This document shows positions 53,602 to 63,720 of a DNA stretch of 64,000 nt, one piece after another. Position 1 is the first letter of the stretch; every line of letters starts with the position of its first letter. The translations under genes were made by a program, and so were the position numbers. The DNA is from Tardiphaga robiniae (lineage in GTDB: Bacteria; Pseudomonadota; Alphaproteobacteria; Rhizobiales; Xanthobacteraceae): contig NZ_JABMCJ010000071.1 in assembly GCF_013359755.1 (NCBI RefSeq), positions 149,141 through 213,140 on the forward strand, written 5' to 3'. The notes below the pieces were generated by a model. That model was not told the DNA's origin. It saw only the letters and a list, made by a program, of their open reading frames with translations, and ran no database searches.

Positions 53602-55722
53602 CTAGTGCGCCAGGATCGCCAGCAACAACAGCGCCACGATGTTGGTGATCTTGATCATCGGGTTCACCGCGGGGCCCGCCGTGTCCTTGTAGGGATCGCC
53701 GACGGTGTCGCCGGTCACCGCGGCCTTGTGGGCGTCGGAGCCCTTGCCGCCGAAATGACCGTCCTCGATATACTTCTTGGCATTGTCCCAGGCACCGCCG
53801 CCCGAGGTCATCGAGATCGCCACGAACAGACCCGTGACGATCACGCCGAGCAGCATGGCGCCGACCGCCGAGAATGCCGCCGACTTGCCGACTGCGCCAC
53901 CACCGGCGATGGCGTAGATGATGAAGTAGACGACGATCGGTGACAGCACCGGGAGCAGCGACGGGATGATCATTTCCTTGATCGCTGCCTTGGTCAGCAG
54001 ATCCACCGCGCGGCCGTAATCCGGCTTGTCGGTGCCCTGCATGATGCCCGGCTTCTCGCGGAACTGACGACGCACTTCCTCGACGATGGCGCTGGCTGCA
54101 CGGCCCACCGCCGTCATGCCCATCGCACCGAACAGGTAGGGCAGCAGACCGCCGAACAGCAGGCCGACCACCACATACGGATTGGTCAGCGAGAAGTCCG
54201 GCAGCACATCCTTGAAGTACGGATACTTCGCGGCATTGGCGATGAAAAATTTGAGGTCTTCATTGTAAGCCGCGAACAGCACCAGTGCGCCGAGGCCAGC
54301 CGAGCCGATGGCATAGCCCTTGGTGACCGCCTTGGTGGTGTTGCCGACCGCGTCGAGCGCGTCGGTGGCCTTGCGGACTTCCTTCGGCAATCCGGCCATT
54401 TCGGCAATGCCGCCGGCATTGTCGGTGACTGGACCGAAGGCGTCGAGCGCTACGATCATGCCGGCCAGCGCCAGCATCGTCGTAGTGGCAATCGCGATAC
54501 CGAACAGACCCGCGAGGCTGTAGGTGACGAGAATGCCGGCGATGATGACGATCGCCGGGCCCGCCGTCGACTCCATCGAGATCGCCAGACCCTGGATCAC
54601 ATTGGTGCCGTGACCGGTGACCGACGACTGCGCGATGGACTTCACCGGCCGATAGTCGGTGCCGGTGTAGTATTCGGTGATCACGATGATCAGCGCCGTG
54701 ACGACGAGGCCGGCGACGCCGCATTCGAACAGCGCCAGACCCGTATACTTCACGCCGGCCAGCGGACCGAAACCGATCAGCCAGTAGATCACGGCGGCAA
54801 CGCCAAACAGTGACAACACGCCGGTGGCGATCAGGCCCTTATACAGCGCGCCCATGATCGACTGGCTGGCACCGAGCTTGACGAAGAACGTGCCGGCAAT
54901 CGAGGTCAGGATGCAGATGCCGCCAATGGCGAGCGGCAGCGTCATCATGTTGACCAGCAATGGCGAGCTCGCGAAGAAGATCGCCGCCAGAACCATGGTG
55001 GCGACCGCGGTCACCGCATAGGTCTCGAACAAGTCGGCGGCCATGCCGGCGCAGTCGCCGACATTGTCGCCCACATTGTCGGCGATCGTTGCAGGATTGC
55101 GCGGATCGTCTTCGGGAATCCCGGCTTCGACCTTGCCGACGAGATCGCCGCCGACGTCAGCGCCCTTGGTGAAGATGCCGCCGCCGAGACGCGCGAAGAT
55201 CGAAATCAGCGACGCGCCGAAGCCGAGCGCCACCAGCGCATCGATGACAGTGCGGCTGTTGGCAGCGAGGCCGAGGGCGTGCGTGAGATAGGCGAAGTAG
55301 ATGGTGACGCCGAGCAGTGCCAGACCCGCCACCAGCATGCCGGTGATGGCACCGGCCTTGAAGGCGAGTTCGAGGCCGCCGGCCAGCGAGATCGTCGCCG
55401 CCTGCGCGGTGCGGACATTGGCACGCACCGACACGTTCATGCCGATGAAGCCGGCTGCGCCCGACAGCACGGCGCCGATCAGGAAGCCGAAGGCAACGAG
55501 CATGCCGAGGAAGTAAGCCAGCAGCGCGAAGATCACGACGCCGACGATGCCGATGGTGAGATATTGTCGCTTCAGATAGGCCTGTGCGCCCTCTCGCACG
55601 GCCTCTGCAATTTCCTGCATCCGTGCGTTACCCGCATCGGCCTTCAACACAGAACTCGTCGCCCAGATCGCGTAAACGATCGACAGTGCCCCGCAGAGCA
55701 CGATCACCCACAATGCTGTCAT
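53602..55722 (-). CDS. hppA: Membrane-bound proton-translocating pyrophosphatase
   Basis: Uses pyrophosphate hydrolysis to pump H+ across the membrane, 706 aa with 16 helices. Motifs: [36 protein letters not shown] (substrate and Mg2+ Asp residues), the second acidic block [18 protein letters not shown], and the C-terminal [18 protein letters not shown]. The key site [15 protein letters not shown] has Lys where K+-dependent enzymes have Ala, so it is the K+-independent H+ type, as in Rhodospirillum. The start is ATG 55722; a longer frame upstream is non-homologous. Confidence 0.96.
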   Translation of the reverse strand: MTALWVIVLCGALSIVYAIWATSSVLKADAGNARMQEIAEAVREGAQAYLKRQYLTIGIVGVVIFALLAYFLGMLVAFGFLIGAVLSGAAGFIGMNVSVRANVRTAQAATISLAGGLELAFKAGAITGMLVAGLALLGVTIYFAYLTHALGLAANSRTVIDALVALGFGASLISIFARLGGGIFTKGADVGGDLVGKVEAGIPEDDPRNPATIADNVGDNVGDCAGMAADLFETYAVTAVATMVLAAIFFASSPLLVNMMTLPLAIGGICILTSIAGTFFVKLGASQSIMGALYKGLIATGVLSLFGVAAVIYWLIGFGPLAGVKYTGLALFECGVAGLVVTALIIVITEYYTGTDYRPVKSIAQSSVTGHGTNVIQGLAISMESTAGPAIVIIAGILVTYSLAGLFGIAIATTTMLALAGMIVALDAFGPVTDNAGGIAEMAGLPKEVRKATDALDAVGNTTKAVTKGYAIGSAGLGALVLFAAYNEDLKFFIANAAKYPYFKDVLPDFSLTNPYVVVGLLFGGLLPYLFGAMGMTAVGRAASAIVEEVRRQFREKPGIMQGTDKPDYGRAVDLLTKAAIKEMIIPSLLPVLSPIVVYFIIYAIAGGGAVGKSAAFSAVGAMLLGVIVTGLFVAISMTSGGGAWDNAKKYIEDGHFGGKGSDAHKAAVTGDTVGDPYKDTAGPAVNPMIKITNIVALLLLAILAH

Positions 55723-55887
55723 GGAATCTGCCTCAGTCCTTCCTGCCCGGCGCCTTGTTAGTTGGCGCATAAAAAGGAGGCCTGCCCAGCACGTGAGGAC
55801 GGCCTCTCGTTTGATGAGCATGGCAAAATCGGTATCGGCGTGCAACGCTGCCAATGGGCTAATGCAGGATTTTTGGAGGGGCTCTTA

Positions 55888-56099
55888 ACCTCTCCCCGTT
55901 CTGCACGGGGAGAGGTCGATCCGGCGTAGCGCAGCGAAGCCGGGTCGGGTGAGGGGCATGGCAGCGGCCCCTCCCCTGGTCGGCAGCTTCGGATCGTTCC
56001 GAACCAGCAACAGCATTACTTGGTCAAACTGCGTGCCCCGCCCCTCACCCGCGCGCAAGCTGCGCGCGACCTCTCCCCGCGCAAGATGCGGGGAGAGGT
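55888..56099. repeat. Long nested-palindrome repeat element
   Basis: A 212-bp structure. ACCTCTCCCCGT/ACGGGGAGAGGT (55888-55916) and ACCTCTCCCCGC/GCGGGGAGAGGT (56069-56099) are near-identical hairpins, and CGGGTGAGGGGC (55946-55957) pairs with GCCCCTCACCCG (56040-56051). It is a bradyrhizobial intergenic palindromic repeat with a unique spacer. It separates hppA from thiL; a mobile or processed origin is likely but not shown. Confidence 0.75.
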
Positions 56100-56130
56100 T
56101 AGACCCGCGCTTTTTGACGTGTAGAGCTAG

Positions 56131-57129
56131 TCAGAAGTGGCTGTAGGACAGGCGCTTCAACACGATGTCCCTGCCCGCCTGGTCGACGAAGCGCGGCGAT
56201 GACGCACCTGCAACAATCGTCCCGATAACCGCGACCCGCACGCCCGCCTGGTGCGTGGCCTGCACGAAACCGGTCGTGCGATTCTCAGGAATGGTGCAGA
56301 GGACTTCGTAATCGTCGCCGCCGGCAACGACCGTTTCGAGACCGATCACACCGCGATCCAGCAGTGCTGCCACCGGATCCGACAGCGGAATAGCCGATGC
56401 ATCGATGACGGCGGACACCCCCGAAACGGCACAGAGCTTGGCGAGATCACCGGCCAATCCGTCGGAGACATCCATCGACGCCGTCGCGAAATCGCGCACC
56501 GCCGATGCCAGCGCGTTGCGTGGCTGCGGCACGCGATAGCGTGCCACGAGCGCGTCACGCGCGTTGCTGTCACCGGCCAGCGCCGTCGCGACCGCGCCGC
56601 CTTTCAGCGCCGCAAGGCCAAGCGCGGCATCACCGATCGTGCCACTCACGACCACGCGGTCCCCCACCGCCGCGCCGTGACGCCGGACCATCTTGCCCAC
56701 CGGAACGCGTCCGAAGGCGGTGACTGAGACCATCAGCGGTCCCGGCGTCGAGACCGTATCGCCGCCGAGCAATGCGCAGCCGAATGTTGCGATGTCTTCG
56801 CCGAGACCGCGCGCGAATTCCGCCAGCCACGCCTCATCATGTGTCCGCAGCGCCAGCGTCAGCACAAAGCCAGCCGGCACTGCGCCCTTGGCGGCGAGGT
56901 CTGACAGGTTCACCCGCAGCGCCTTGCGCGCGATGGTGTCCGGGGGATCGTCGGCGAGAAAGTGCACGCCTTCGACGATGGCGTCGGTGTTGACGACGAT
57001 GTCCTCGCCGTCGGCCTTGAGCACCGCGGCGTCGTCGGTCAGCCCGAACGCACCGGGATCAGTCGCAAGCGGCTTGAAGTAGCGCGCGATCAGGGTGTCT
57101 TCGCCGGATGCGTTGGACCCGGCTGACAT
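56131..57129 (-). CDS. thiL: Thiamine-monophosphate kinase
   Basis: Phosphorylates thiamine monophosphate to the active diphosphate, 332 aa. PurM-like fold with GAFGLTDDAAVL, EGVHFLADDPPDTIARKALRVNLSDLAAKGA (ATP/Mg site) and GLLGGDTVST-type ALLGGDTVSTPGPLMVSV, MDVSDGLAGDLAKL and AGGDDYEVLCTIP. It starts 3 bp after the nusB stop, so the nusB-thiL pair is co-transcribed, the usual alphaproteobacterial order. Confidence 0.96.
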   Translation of the reverse strand: MSAGSNASGEDTLIARYFKPLATDPGAFGLTDDAAVLKADGEDIVVNTDAIVEGVHFLADDPPDTIARKALRVNLSDLAAKGAVPAGFVLTLALRTHDEAWLAEFARGLGEDIATFGCALLGGDTVSTPGPLMVSVTAFGRVPVGKMVRRHGAAVGDRVVVSGTIGDAALGLAALKGGAVATALAGDSNARDALVARYRVPQPRNALASAVRDFATASMDVSDGLAGDLAKLCAVSGVSAVIDASAIPLSDPVAALLDRGVIGLETVVAGGDDYEVLCTIPENRTTGFVQATHQAGVRVAVIGTIVAGASSPRFVDQAGRDIVLKRLSYSHF

Positions 57130-57131
57130 GG

Positions 57132-57674
57132 TCAGTGTCCTGCGCGCGAAAACTCTTCCGCGCGAAACTGCCGGGCGATCTGATCGAGCACCGCATTGAC
57201 CATGCCGGTCTCGTCGCCTTCGACGAAGGCATGCGCGACGTCGACATATTCCGACACCACGACACGGCCGGGAATGTCCTTGCGGTGTTCCAGCTCATAG
57301 GCGCCGGCGCGCATCACCGCGCGCAGGATCGCCTCGATCCGCTGCAGCGGCCAGCCTCTGGAGAGCGCGTCGTCGATCAGCGGATCGAGCTTGTTCTGGT
57401 CGCGCACCACGCCGGACACGATGTCGCGGAAGAACGCCTCCTCGGCGGGGAGATACTGGTCACCCTCGATCTCGCTGCCGAGCCAGAAGCTCTCAAACTC
57501 GGCGAAGACGTCGTTGATGCCCGCGCCGCCGACATCCATCTGATATAGCGCCTGCACGGCGGCGAGACGCGCGGCGCCGCGCCGGTTAGCCTTGCGATCA
57601 CCCTTGGGGACCGGCTTCTTGAGGTCGGCTTTCTTGTCGGACGATTTCTTGTCAGCCGTTTTCTTCTCAGACAT
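57132..57674 (-). CDS. nusB: Transcription antitermination factor NusB
   Basis: RNA-binding helical protein that acts with NusE on boxA of rRNA operons, 180 aa from ATG 57674. The core starts at about residue 33 (RRGAARLAAVQALYQMDV) and continues LSRGWPLQRIEAILRAVMRAGAYEL and VVVSEYVDVAHAF. A Lys/Asp-rich N-terminal leader (MSEKKTADKKSSDKKADLKK) is an extension relative to E. coli. Gap of 4 bp to ribH upstream. Confidence 0.96.
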   Translation of the reverse strand: MSEKKTADKKSSDKKADLKKPVPKGDRKANRRGAARLAAVQALYQMDVGGAGINDVFAEFESFWLGSEIEGDQYLPAEEAFFRDIVSGVVRDQNKLDPLIDDALSRGWPLQRIEAILRAVMRAGAYELEHRKDIPGRVVVSEYVDVAHAFVEGDETGMVNAVLDQIARQFRAEEFSRAGH

Positions 57675-57678
57675 CGGC

Positions 57679-58170
57679 TCAAGCCTTCGCCAGACGGCGC
57701 TTGATGCGCAGCACGGACAGTGCCGCACGGGCCGCATCGCCGCCCTTGTTCAACTCGCCGGCGCGCGCGCGCGCCCAGGCCTGCTCGTCGGTATCCACCG
57801 TGATGATCCCGTTGCCGAGGGGCAGCCGCAGATCGACGGACAGAGCCATCAGCCCGCGCGACGACTCCATCGAGACGATCTCAAAATGGAACGTCTCGCC
57901 ACGTACCACACAGCCGAGCGCGATTGCCGCTTCATAAGGCTTGCCGCTTTTCGCGGCAGCATCGACCGCAATCGCGATGGTCGAAGGAATTTCCAGCGCA
58001 CCGGGCACCGTCAACACGTCATGGGTGACGCCGGCTGCCTTCAGCTCAACGATCGCGCCTTCCAGCAGTGCATCCTGAATGTCGTCATAGAACCGCGCCT
58101 CGACGATCAGGACGCGCGCGCCCGTGATGTCGGTCTGGTCCTGCAAATGAGCGCGTCGCGCGTCTGCCAT
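57679..58170 (-). CDS. ribH: 6,7-dimethyl-8-ribityllumazine synthase
   Basis: Second-last riboflavin step, condenses the ribitylaminouracil with dihydroxybutanone phosphate, 163 aa. Typical blocks: [55 protein letters not shown] and the C-terminal RRLAKA. The catalytic His is in ETFHF. The preceding repeat (58281-58366) separates it from ribE. Confidence 0.96.
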   Translation of the reverse strand: MADARRAHLQDQTDITGARVLIVEARFYDDIQDALLEGAIVELKAAGVTHDVLTVPGALEIPSTIAIAVDAAAKSGKPYEAAIALGCVVRGETFHFEIVSMESSRGLMALSVDLRLPLGNGIITVDTDEQAWARARAGELNKGGDAARAALSVLRIKRRLAKA

Positions 58171-58280
58171 ATCTCAACCTGTTAAAAACGTTGAACATCT
58201 CCAAGAATGAAGATTGTCAACAACGCGTGTTTGTAGTCGTCGCGGGCAGTGAAGCCAAGGGCAATACTTGGCAATTTAGC

Positions 58281-58366
58281 GCCGTCACGCCCGGCGCATG
58301 CCGGGTATCCACGTCTTGGCCGAGCACGAAGACGTGGATGGCCGGGACAAGCCCGGCCATGACGGC
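58281..58366. repeat. Nested palindromic repeat between ribE and ribH
   Basis: Outer arms GCCGTCA / TGACGGC (58281-58287 and 58360-58366) and inner ATCCACGTCTT / AAGACGTGGAT (58307-58317 / 58329-58339) around CCGGCATGCCGG-like GC palindromes. It matches the CGTCATGGCCGGGCTTGTCCCGGCCATCCACG type of bradyrhizobial repeat. It sits inside the riboflavin operon and could affect read-through. Confidence 0.8.
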
Positions 58367-58381
58367 CGAGAGGTCGGAGCC

Positions 58382-58996
58382 TTAAACCGGCATTTCCGTC
58401 AGCCGCGCCGCATAGCGGGCCATCAGGTCGACCTCGATATTGACCTCGCTGCCTTCATTCCACGCCTTGCCCAGCGTGGTGACGCTCAGCGTGTGCGGAA
58501 TGATCAACACGGCGAACTGCACGTCATCGACGGTATTCACCGTCAGCGACACGCCATCCAGCGTGATGGAGCCCTTGGTGGCGATGAACCGCGCCAGTTC
58601 ACGCGCGGTGCGGAAGGTAATCCGCGCCATGTCCGGCAGGTTCTCGCGCGATACGATGGTGGCGATGCCGTCAGCATGGCCGGCGACGATATGGCCGCCA
58701 AGCTCGTCGCCGATCTTCAGCGCGCGTTCGAGATTGAGGCGGGTGCCCAGCTTCCAGTGCTTCGCCGTGGTCATGCCCAGCGTCTCGGCGGCAGCGTCAA
58801 CGTCGAACCAGGTTTTGCCGTTGGCCACGCCGGAGCCGACCACTGTGAGGCAGACGCCATTGCAGGCAATCGAGGCGCCATCGGCGATGGTGGTCTGATC
58901 GTAATCGCAGAGAATGCGCAGCCGGTGCAGCTGGCCCTGTGCGATTTGCTGCAGGCTCTCGATCTCGCCGATGTCAGTGACAATGCCGGTGAACAT
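58382..58996 (-). CDS. ribE: Riboflavin synthase, alpha chain
   Basis: Final riboflavin step, dismutates lumazine, 204 aa. Two lumazine-binding barrels: FTGIVTDIGEIESLQ ... GASIACNGVCLTVV (repeat 1) and HIVAGHADGIATIVSRE ... KGSITLDGVSLTVNTV (repeat 2). The N-terminal MFTGIV is the family start. Its start ATG overlaps the ribD stop region. Confidence 0.96.
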   Translation of the reverse strand: MFTGIVTDIGEIESLQQIAQGQLHRLRILCDYDQTTIADGASIACNGVCLTVVGSGVANGKTWFDVDAAAETLGMTTAKHWKLGTRLNLERALKIGDELGGHIVAGHADGIATIVSRENLPDMARITFRTARELARFIATKGSITLDGVSLTVNTVDDVQFAVLIIPHTLSVTTLGKAWNEGSEVNIEVDLMARYAARLTEMPV

Positions 58997-60150
58997 TAGC
59001 TTCTTTCGTAGATGGTCAGAGTATCTTTCTCGATCGTCTCGCTAGCACGCTGCACGAAGCCCGGCGACCCGGTGATCGCCGATAGCGGCAATGCATCCAG
59101 CGCGGCGATGCCACCCTCGCCGATCTCCTTCGGCCCGCGAAACAGCCAGACCTCGTCGACCAGTCCCGCCGTCACGAAAGACGCCGCGACTCTCGATCCG
59201 CCTTCCACCAGCAGCTTCGTAATGCCCTTCTCCGACAAGCTATGCAGCACGGCGAGCAAATCTAGCCCCGGCGGCGGCGCGGTCGTGGTCGGCACGCGCA
59301 GCACCTGCGTGCCGGCCGCGCCCAGCGCCATCGCGGCGGGCGCTTCCGACAGGCTGGAGGTCATCACCCACAGCGGCGTCGTACGCGCCGAATGCACCAA
59401 TCTGCTGTTACCGGAAATGCGCAGCGCACGGTCGAGCACCACGCGCACCGGCGAGCGCTTCATCATGCCCGGCAAGCGACAGGTCAGTTCAGGATCGTCA
59501 GCGATGACGGTGCCCATGCCGACCAGCACGGCGTCGCATTGCGCCCGCAAGAGATGCACGCGCGATCGCACCATCTCGCCGGTGACGGCGACAGGCTTGT
59601 GACCGGCTGCCGCGATTTTGTCGTCCGGCGACACCGCGAGCTTCAGCACGACGTGCGGGCGCTTGTCGCGCACGCGGCGGAAATGTCCGGCGTGATCGCG
59701 TGCGGCCTGTTCGGCGCAGAGCCCGACATCGACCCTGATGCCCGCCGCCCGCAGCCGTGCATGGCCCTGCCCCGCCACGTCCGGGTTGGGATCTTCAATC
59801 GCCGCGACGACGCGCGCGATGCCCGCAGCGACGATCGCATCCGCGCAAGGCGGCGACTTGCCGAAATGCGAGCATGGCTCCAGCGTCACATAGAGCGTGG
59901 CACCGCGTGCGGCCTCGCCGGCCTGCGCAAGTGCGACAGGCTCGGCATGGGGACGGCCGCCGGGCTGCGTCCAGCCGCGGCCAATAATAACACCATCCTT
60001 CACGATGACCGCGCCGACCGCGGGATTGGGCCATGTCCGGCCCTGCCCGCGCCGGCCAAGCGTCAGCGCCAGCTGCATGAAGCGCAGGTCGGTTGCTTTC
60101 GCCTCTTGGGATTTTTGCGCGTATTGATCTTCCAGGATACGGAAGATCAT
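58996..60150 (-). CDS. ribD: Bifunctional riboflavin deaminase/reductase
   Basis: Two early riboflavin steps on one chain, 384 aa. The deaminase half holds the zinc site ([14 protein letters not shown] and [16 protein letters not shown]), and the reductase half starts near residue 166 ([20 protein letters not shown]) and ends with the [14 protein letters not shown] block. Its start overlaps the nrdR stop by 4 bp (60147-60150), so nrdR-ribD-ribE are translationally linked. Confidence 0.96.
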   Translation of the reverse strand: MIFRILEDQYAQKSQEAKATDLRFMQLALTLGRRGQGRTWPNPAVGAVIVKDGVIIGRGWTQPGGRPHAEPVALAQAGEAARGATLYVTLEPCSHFGKSPPCADAIVAAGIARVVAAIEDPNPDVAGQGHARLRAAGIRVDVGLCAEQAARDHAGHFRRVRDKRPHVVLKLAVSPDDKIAAAGHKPVAVTGEMVRSRVHLLRAQCDAVLVGMGTVIADDPELTCRLPGMMKRSPVRVVLDRALRISGNSRLVHSARTTPLWVMTSSLSEAPAAMALGAAGTQVLRVPTTTAPPPGLDLLAVLHSLSEKGITKLLVEGGSRVAASFVTAGLVDEVWLFRGPKEIGEGGIAALDALPLSAITGSPGFVQRASETIEKDTLTIYERS

Positions 60151-60629
60151 TTTCGGACGACCACCGGCCGGCCGTCGTCGTCGGCATGCAATTCGCCGAG
60201 CACCGCCTCGAAGTCCTTGGCCTCGCGAAAATTGCGATAGACCGAGGCGAAGCGCACATAGGCGACGTCATCGAGCCCGCGCAGATGCTCCATCACGATC
60301 TCGCCGATGGTCTCCGACGAAATCTCCGCCTCGCCGCCGCTTTCCAGCTCGCGCACGATGGCCGACACCATGGTCTCGACGCGCTCCGGATCGACCGGGC
60401 GCTTGCGCAGGCTGATCGACAGCGAGCGGACCAGCTTGTCGCGGTCGAACGGCACGCGGCGGCCATTGCGCTTGATCACCGTGAGTTCGCGCAGTTGCAC
60501 GCGCTCGAAGGTGGTGAAGCGGAAGTTGCAGGTGACGCAGACGCGCCGCCTGCGGATCACGGCGGAATCTTCCGCGGGACGCGAGTCCTTCACCTGCGTA
60601 TCGAGGCTATTGCAGTTCGGACAGCGCAT
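60147..60629 (-). CDS. nrdR: Transcriptional repressor NrdR
   Basis: ATP/dATP-sensing zinc-ribbon repressor of ribonucleotide reductase genes, 160 aa from ATG 60629. A CPNC ... CVTC zinc ribbon at residues 3-34 ([19 protein letters not shown]) precedes the ATP-cone ([22 protein letters not shown]). Clear NrdR; the usual neighbour of glyA and ribD in alphaproteobacteria. Confidence 0.96.
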   Translation of the reverse strand: MRCPNCNSLDTQVKDSRPAEDSAVIRRRRVCVTCNFRFTTFERVQLRELTVIKRNGRRVPFDRDKLVRSLSISLRKRPVDPERVETMVSAIVRELESGGEAEISSETIGEIVMEHLRGLDDVAYVRFASVYRNFREAKDFEAVLGELHADDDGRPVVVRK

Positions 60630-60701
60630 TCCAGAGAACCTTCCAGACACTCGTTCCTGCGCGACCTTCTGACCGCGCAGGTCTCCGCCTCGTAGCAGGC
60701 C

Positions 60702-62003
60702 TTACTGATAGATCGGGAAACGATCCGTCAGCGCCTTGACCTTCTCCTTCACGGCCGCTTCGACCAGCGGCGCACTGCCGTCGCCGGACTGCGCCACCGC
60801 GCTCAGCACTTCGGCAATCATCTCGCCGGTTGCCTTGAATTCGGCAATGCCGAAACCGCGCGTGGTGGCGGCGGGCGTGCCGAGACGGATGCCCGAGGTG
60901 ATCCACGGCTTTTCCGGATCGAACGGCACGCCGTTCTTGTTGCAGGTGATGCCGGCGCGGACCAGTGCCTTCTCCGAGACGTTGCCCTTCAGGCCCTTCG
61001 GCCTGAGGTCGACGAGCATCAGGTGGTTATCGGTGCCGCCCGAGACAATGTCGTAGCCCTGCGCACGAAGCGTTTCGGCCAGCGCCTTGGCATTCTCGAC
61101 AACGTTCTTGGCATAGACCTTGAAGTCCGGCTGCAGCGCTTCCTTGAAGGCCACGGCTTTCGCCGCGATGACATGCATCAGCGGGCCGCCCTGCAGACCC
61201 GGGAAGATCGCCGAGTTCAGCTTCTTGTGCAGCGCCTCATCATTGGTGAGGATCAAACCGCCGCGCGGACCGCGCAGCGACTTGTGCGTGGTCGTCGTGG
61301 TGACATGGGCATGCGGCACCGGCGAGGCATGGACGCCACCGGCGACGAGGCCGGCAAAGTGGGCCATGTCGACGAGCAGATACGCGCCGACGCTGTCGGC
61401 GATCTCGCGGAAGCGCTTGAAGTCCCACGACCGCGAATAGGCCGAGCCGCCGGCGATGATCAGCTTCGGCTTCACCTCCTCGGCCTGCTTGGCGATCGCA
61501 TCCATATCGAGGATCTGGTCGTCCTTGCGCACGGTGTAGTGCACCGGCTTGAACCACTTGCCGGACATGTTGACGGGCGAGCCGTGGGTGAGATGGCCGC
61601 CGGCCGCGAGGTCGAGACCCATGAAGGTATCGCCCGGCTGCAGCAGCGCCAGGAACACCGCCTGGTTCATCTGGCTGCCGGAATTCGGCTGCACATTGGC
61701 GAACTGGGCGCCAAACAGCTTCTTGGCGCGTTCGATGGCGAGGTTCTCGGCGATATCGACGAATTCGCAGCCGCCATAATAGCGCGCGCCCGGATAGCCC
61801 TCGGCATATTTATTGGTCATCACCGAGCCCTGCGCTTCCATCACCGCCTTGCTGACGATGTTTTCCGACGCGATCAGCTCGATCTCGTGACGCTGGCGAC
61901 CGAGTTCACCCTTGATCGCCTCGGCAATCTCGGGATCGGCCTGAGCAAGCGTGGCGGAGAAGAACGAGTCGGGCGCGGAGCCGGTTTTGGCCGAAGTGGT
62001 CAT
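60702..62003 (-). CDS. glyA: Serine hydroxymethyltransferase
   Basis: PLP enzyme interconverting serine and glycine with tetrahydrofolate, 433 aa. Blocks: [41 protein letters not shown], and the PLP-Lys motif [16 protein letters not shown]. The C-terminal [13 protein letters not shown] is typical. It supplies one-carbon units for the purine genes elsewhere in the window. Full length and intact. Confidence 0.97.
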   Translation of the reverse strand: MTTSAKTGSAPDSFFSATLAQADPEIAEAIKGELGRQRHEIELIASENIVSKAVMEAQGSVMTNKYAEGYPGARYYGGCEFVDIAENLAIERAKKLFGAQFANVQPNSGSQMNQAVFLALLQPGDTFMGLDLAAGGHLTHGSPVNMSGKWFKPVHYTVRKDDQILDMDAIAKQAEEVKPKLIIAGGSAYSRSWDFKRFREIADSVGAYLLVDMAHFAGLVAGGVHASPVPHAHVTTTTTHKSLRGPRGGLILTNDEALHKKLNSAIFPGLQGGPLMHVIAAKAVAFKEALQPDFKVYAKNVVENAKALAETLRAQGYDIVSGGTDNHLMLVDLRPKGLKGNVSEKALVRAGITCNKNGVPFDPEKPWITSGIRLGTPAATTRGFGIAEFKATGEMIAEVLSAVAQSGDGSAPLVEAAVKEKVKALTDRFPIYQ

Positions 62004-62184
62004 AGGGCAATATCTCCACCGCCGCGGCCTTCTTTCGGCGTGCGGACGGTCACGAGTGGCGATCAGGAAACGGTGCCCCGAATACCATATCTGGCTGGCG
62101 GGGCCAAGGTTTTGCGCCTCAGGGCGCGATATTTAGGCAGCGGGGTAAATGCGGCGATTGCACATGCCGATCGGTACTCTCACT

Positions 62185-62314
62185 GTCATTCCGGGGCGAG
62201 ATCTCAGCGAAGCTGAGAGCTCGAGCCCGGAATCCCGACATGTTCAGCGCAAAACAGCTCGGGATTCCGGGCTCGGGTTCGCCGCCTTCGGCGCCGCTCC
62301 CGCCCCGGAATGAC
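62185..62314. repeat. Nested palindromic repeat element upstream of glyA
   Basis: The gene-free 62004-62350 interval holds one 130-bp element. Outer arms GTCATTCCGGGGCG (62185-62198) and CGCCCCGGAATGAC (62301-62314) enclose a perfect 17-bp pair, CGAGCCCGGAATCCCGA / its complement (62222-62238 and 62259-62275), with a 20-nt loop. Its sequence resembles GTCATTCCGGGGC repeats widespread in bradyrhizobia. The glyA promoter must lie in 62004-62180; no glycine riboswitch is evident. Confidence 0.8.
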
Positions 62315-62350
62315 GAGTGTGGAGCCAGCGCGTCCAAGACCCCAATCGCC

Positions 62351-62977
62351 CTATTTCGCCAGCCGGTATACCCCGCCCTTCTCGATACTGCGCTGGAACG
62401 CCGGGCGGGCATGCATCCGGCCGATCCAGGCGGCCAGATCGGGATAGGCCTTGAGCCGGTCGAAGCTGCCGGCAACCTCGGCCACGAAACTCATCTGGAT
62501 ATCCGCGCCGGTCAGGCTGTCGCCAACGAAGAACGCGCGGCCCTGCAGCGCGCGGTCGGCATGACCGAGATGCCGGGCTATCTCGCTGTCGACCCGCGGC
62601 TGCAGCGGCGCGCCGGCCTCCTTCAGGCGGGACACGTAGAGATTGAGCATCAGCGGCAACATCGCCGAGCCCTCGGCATAATGCAGCCATTCGAGATAGG
62701 CCTCGTACTCAGCGCTGCCTTCCATGGGCCGCATTGCGCCCTTGCCGTAGCGGCGGATGACGTAGTCGACGACGGCTGCGGATTCCGCGATGGTCACATC
62801 GCCGTCGACGATGACCGGCGACTTGCCGAGCGGATGCACAGCCTCCAATTCCGGCGGCGCCAGCCGCGTCTGCGCATCGCGCTGATAGGTTGTCAGATCA
62901 TAGGGTGCGCCGAGTTCTTCCAGCAGCCAGATGATCCGCTGCGAGCGGGAGTCGTTGAGATGATGAAGCGTGAGCAT
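62351..62977 (-). CDS. Glutathione S-transferase family protein
   Basis: A 208-aa GST. Thioredoxin-fold half: LTLHHLNDSRSQRIIWLLEELGAPYDL, VHPLGKSPVIVDGDVTIAESAAVVDYVIRRYG (cis-Pro and ES glutathione contacts). Helical half: YLEWLHYAEGSAMLPLMLNL, FFVGDSLTGADIQMSFVAE. It resembles the beta/theta-like bacterial GSTs annotated as YfcF/YliJ relatives. Substrate unknown. Unrelated in detail to the GST at 24.9 kb. Confidence 0.9.
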   Translation of the reverse strand: MLTLHHLNDSRSQRIIWLLEELGAPYDLTTYQRDAQTRLAPPELEAVHPLGKSPVIVDGDVTIAESAAVVDYVIRRYGKGAMRPMEGSAEYEAYLEWLHYAEGSAMLPLMLNLYVSRLKEAGAPLQPRVDSEIARHLGHADRALQGRAFFVGDSLTGADIQMSFVAEVAGSFDRLKAYPDLAAWIGRMHARPAFQRSIEKGGVYRLAK

Positions 62978-63199
62978 GGGCGTGTCCTTGTGTTGTCCCT
63001 GGCCCGATCTGTAGACCGTCGGCGTGAGAGAAGTCTTCGAGGATTATCGCGCGGAAACAGCGAACAAGAAAATCTTCGCGAGCTTTTCCATGCTAATTTG
63101 CCGGTAAGGCGACTGTCTGTCGTTGTGGAGAGGTTCGGCTCTCCTTCCCCTCTGCACCAAGCCAAGCCGCCAACCTGAGGCCTATCGCAGGAGGTTGAG

Positions 63200-63568
63200 A
63201 TGGACGATGTACGGGCCGCCCTGGAGCGTCATTGGACTGCATCGGATGCGAACGATTTCGATATCGAACATGACATCTACCATGAGGATGCGATGCTTTA
63301 TTATCCCCAATCGGGAGAACGCATCCGCGGTCGGCACAACATTCAGATGAGCCGACTTGTCCAGCCAAATGAGAAACGTTTTACGGTTCGGCGGATTATC
63401 GGCAATGGCGAATTATGGGTCACCGAATTCATCCTGACCTATGACGGTATACCATCCTACGCGGTGAGCATCATGGAGTTCCGCGAAGGACGGGTGGCCA
63501 ACGAAACGCAGTATTTCGCCGATCGGTTTGAACCTGCAGTCTCGCGCGCGCATCTTGTCGAGCGATAG
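63200..63568 (+). CDS. SnoaL-like / NTF2-fold protein
   Basis: A 122-aa single-domain protein of the NTF2-like superfamily (nuclear transport factor 2 family). The start VRAALERHWTASDANDFDIEHDIYHEDAMLYYPQSGERIRGR and later MEFREGRVANETQYFADRFEP match SnoaL-type small proteins. Such folds act as isomerases, hydrolases or binding modules; no catalytic residue can be fixed here. Preceded by AGGAGGTTGAG. Confidence 0.87.
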   Translation: MDDVRAALERHWTASDANDFDIEHDIYHEDAMLYYPQSGERIRGRHNIQMSRLVQPNEKRFTVRRIIGNGELWVTEFILTYDGIPSYAVSIMEFREGRVANETQYFADRFEPAVSRAHLVER

Positions 63569-63680
63569 TTCGAGTAGCAGAACCGCGACGACAGTGCTTC
63601 GATGAGCACATATGCGATGAGCGCATCGCGTCCCGCTCGTCATTCCGGCGCGCGACTAGCGCTTGCCGGACGCCACACTT

Positions 63681-63720
63681 GTCATTCCCCGGCAAACCAA
63701 TTGGTTCGCCGGGGAATGAC
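63681..63720. repeat. Long palindrome (REP-like)
   Basis: GTCATTCCCCGGC / GCCGGGGAATGAC with inner AACCAATTGGTT, giving 40 bp with one mismatch. It resembles a simple member of the GTCATTCC palindrome repeats. It lies in the gene-free end of the window. Confidence 0.78.

Noticed and set aside
62004..62180. Possible glycine riboswitch upstream of glyA
   Set aside because: The tandem glycine aptamer core sequences are absent; only a palindromic repeat lies further upstream.
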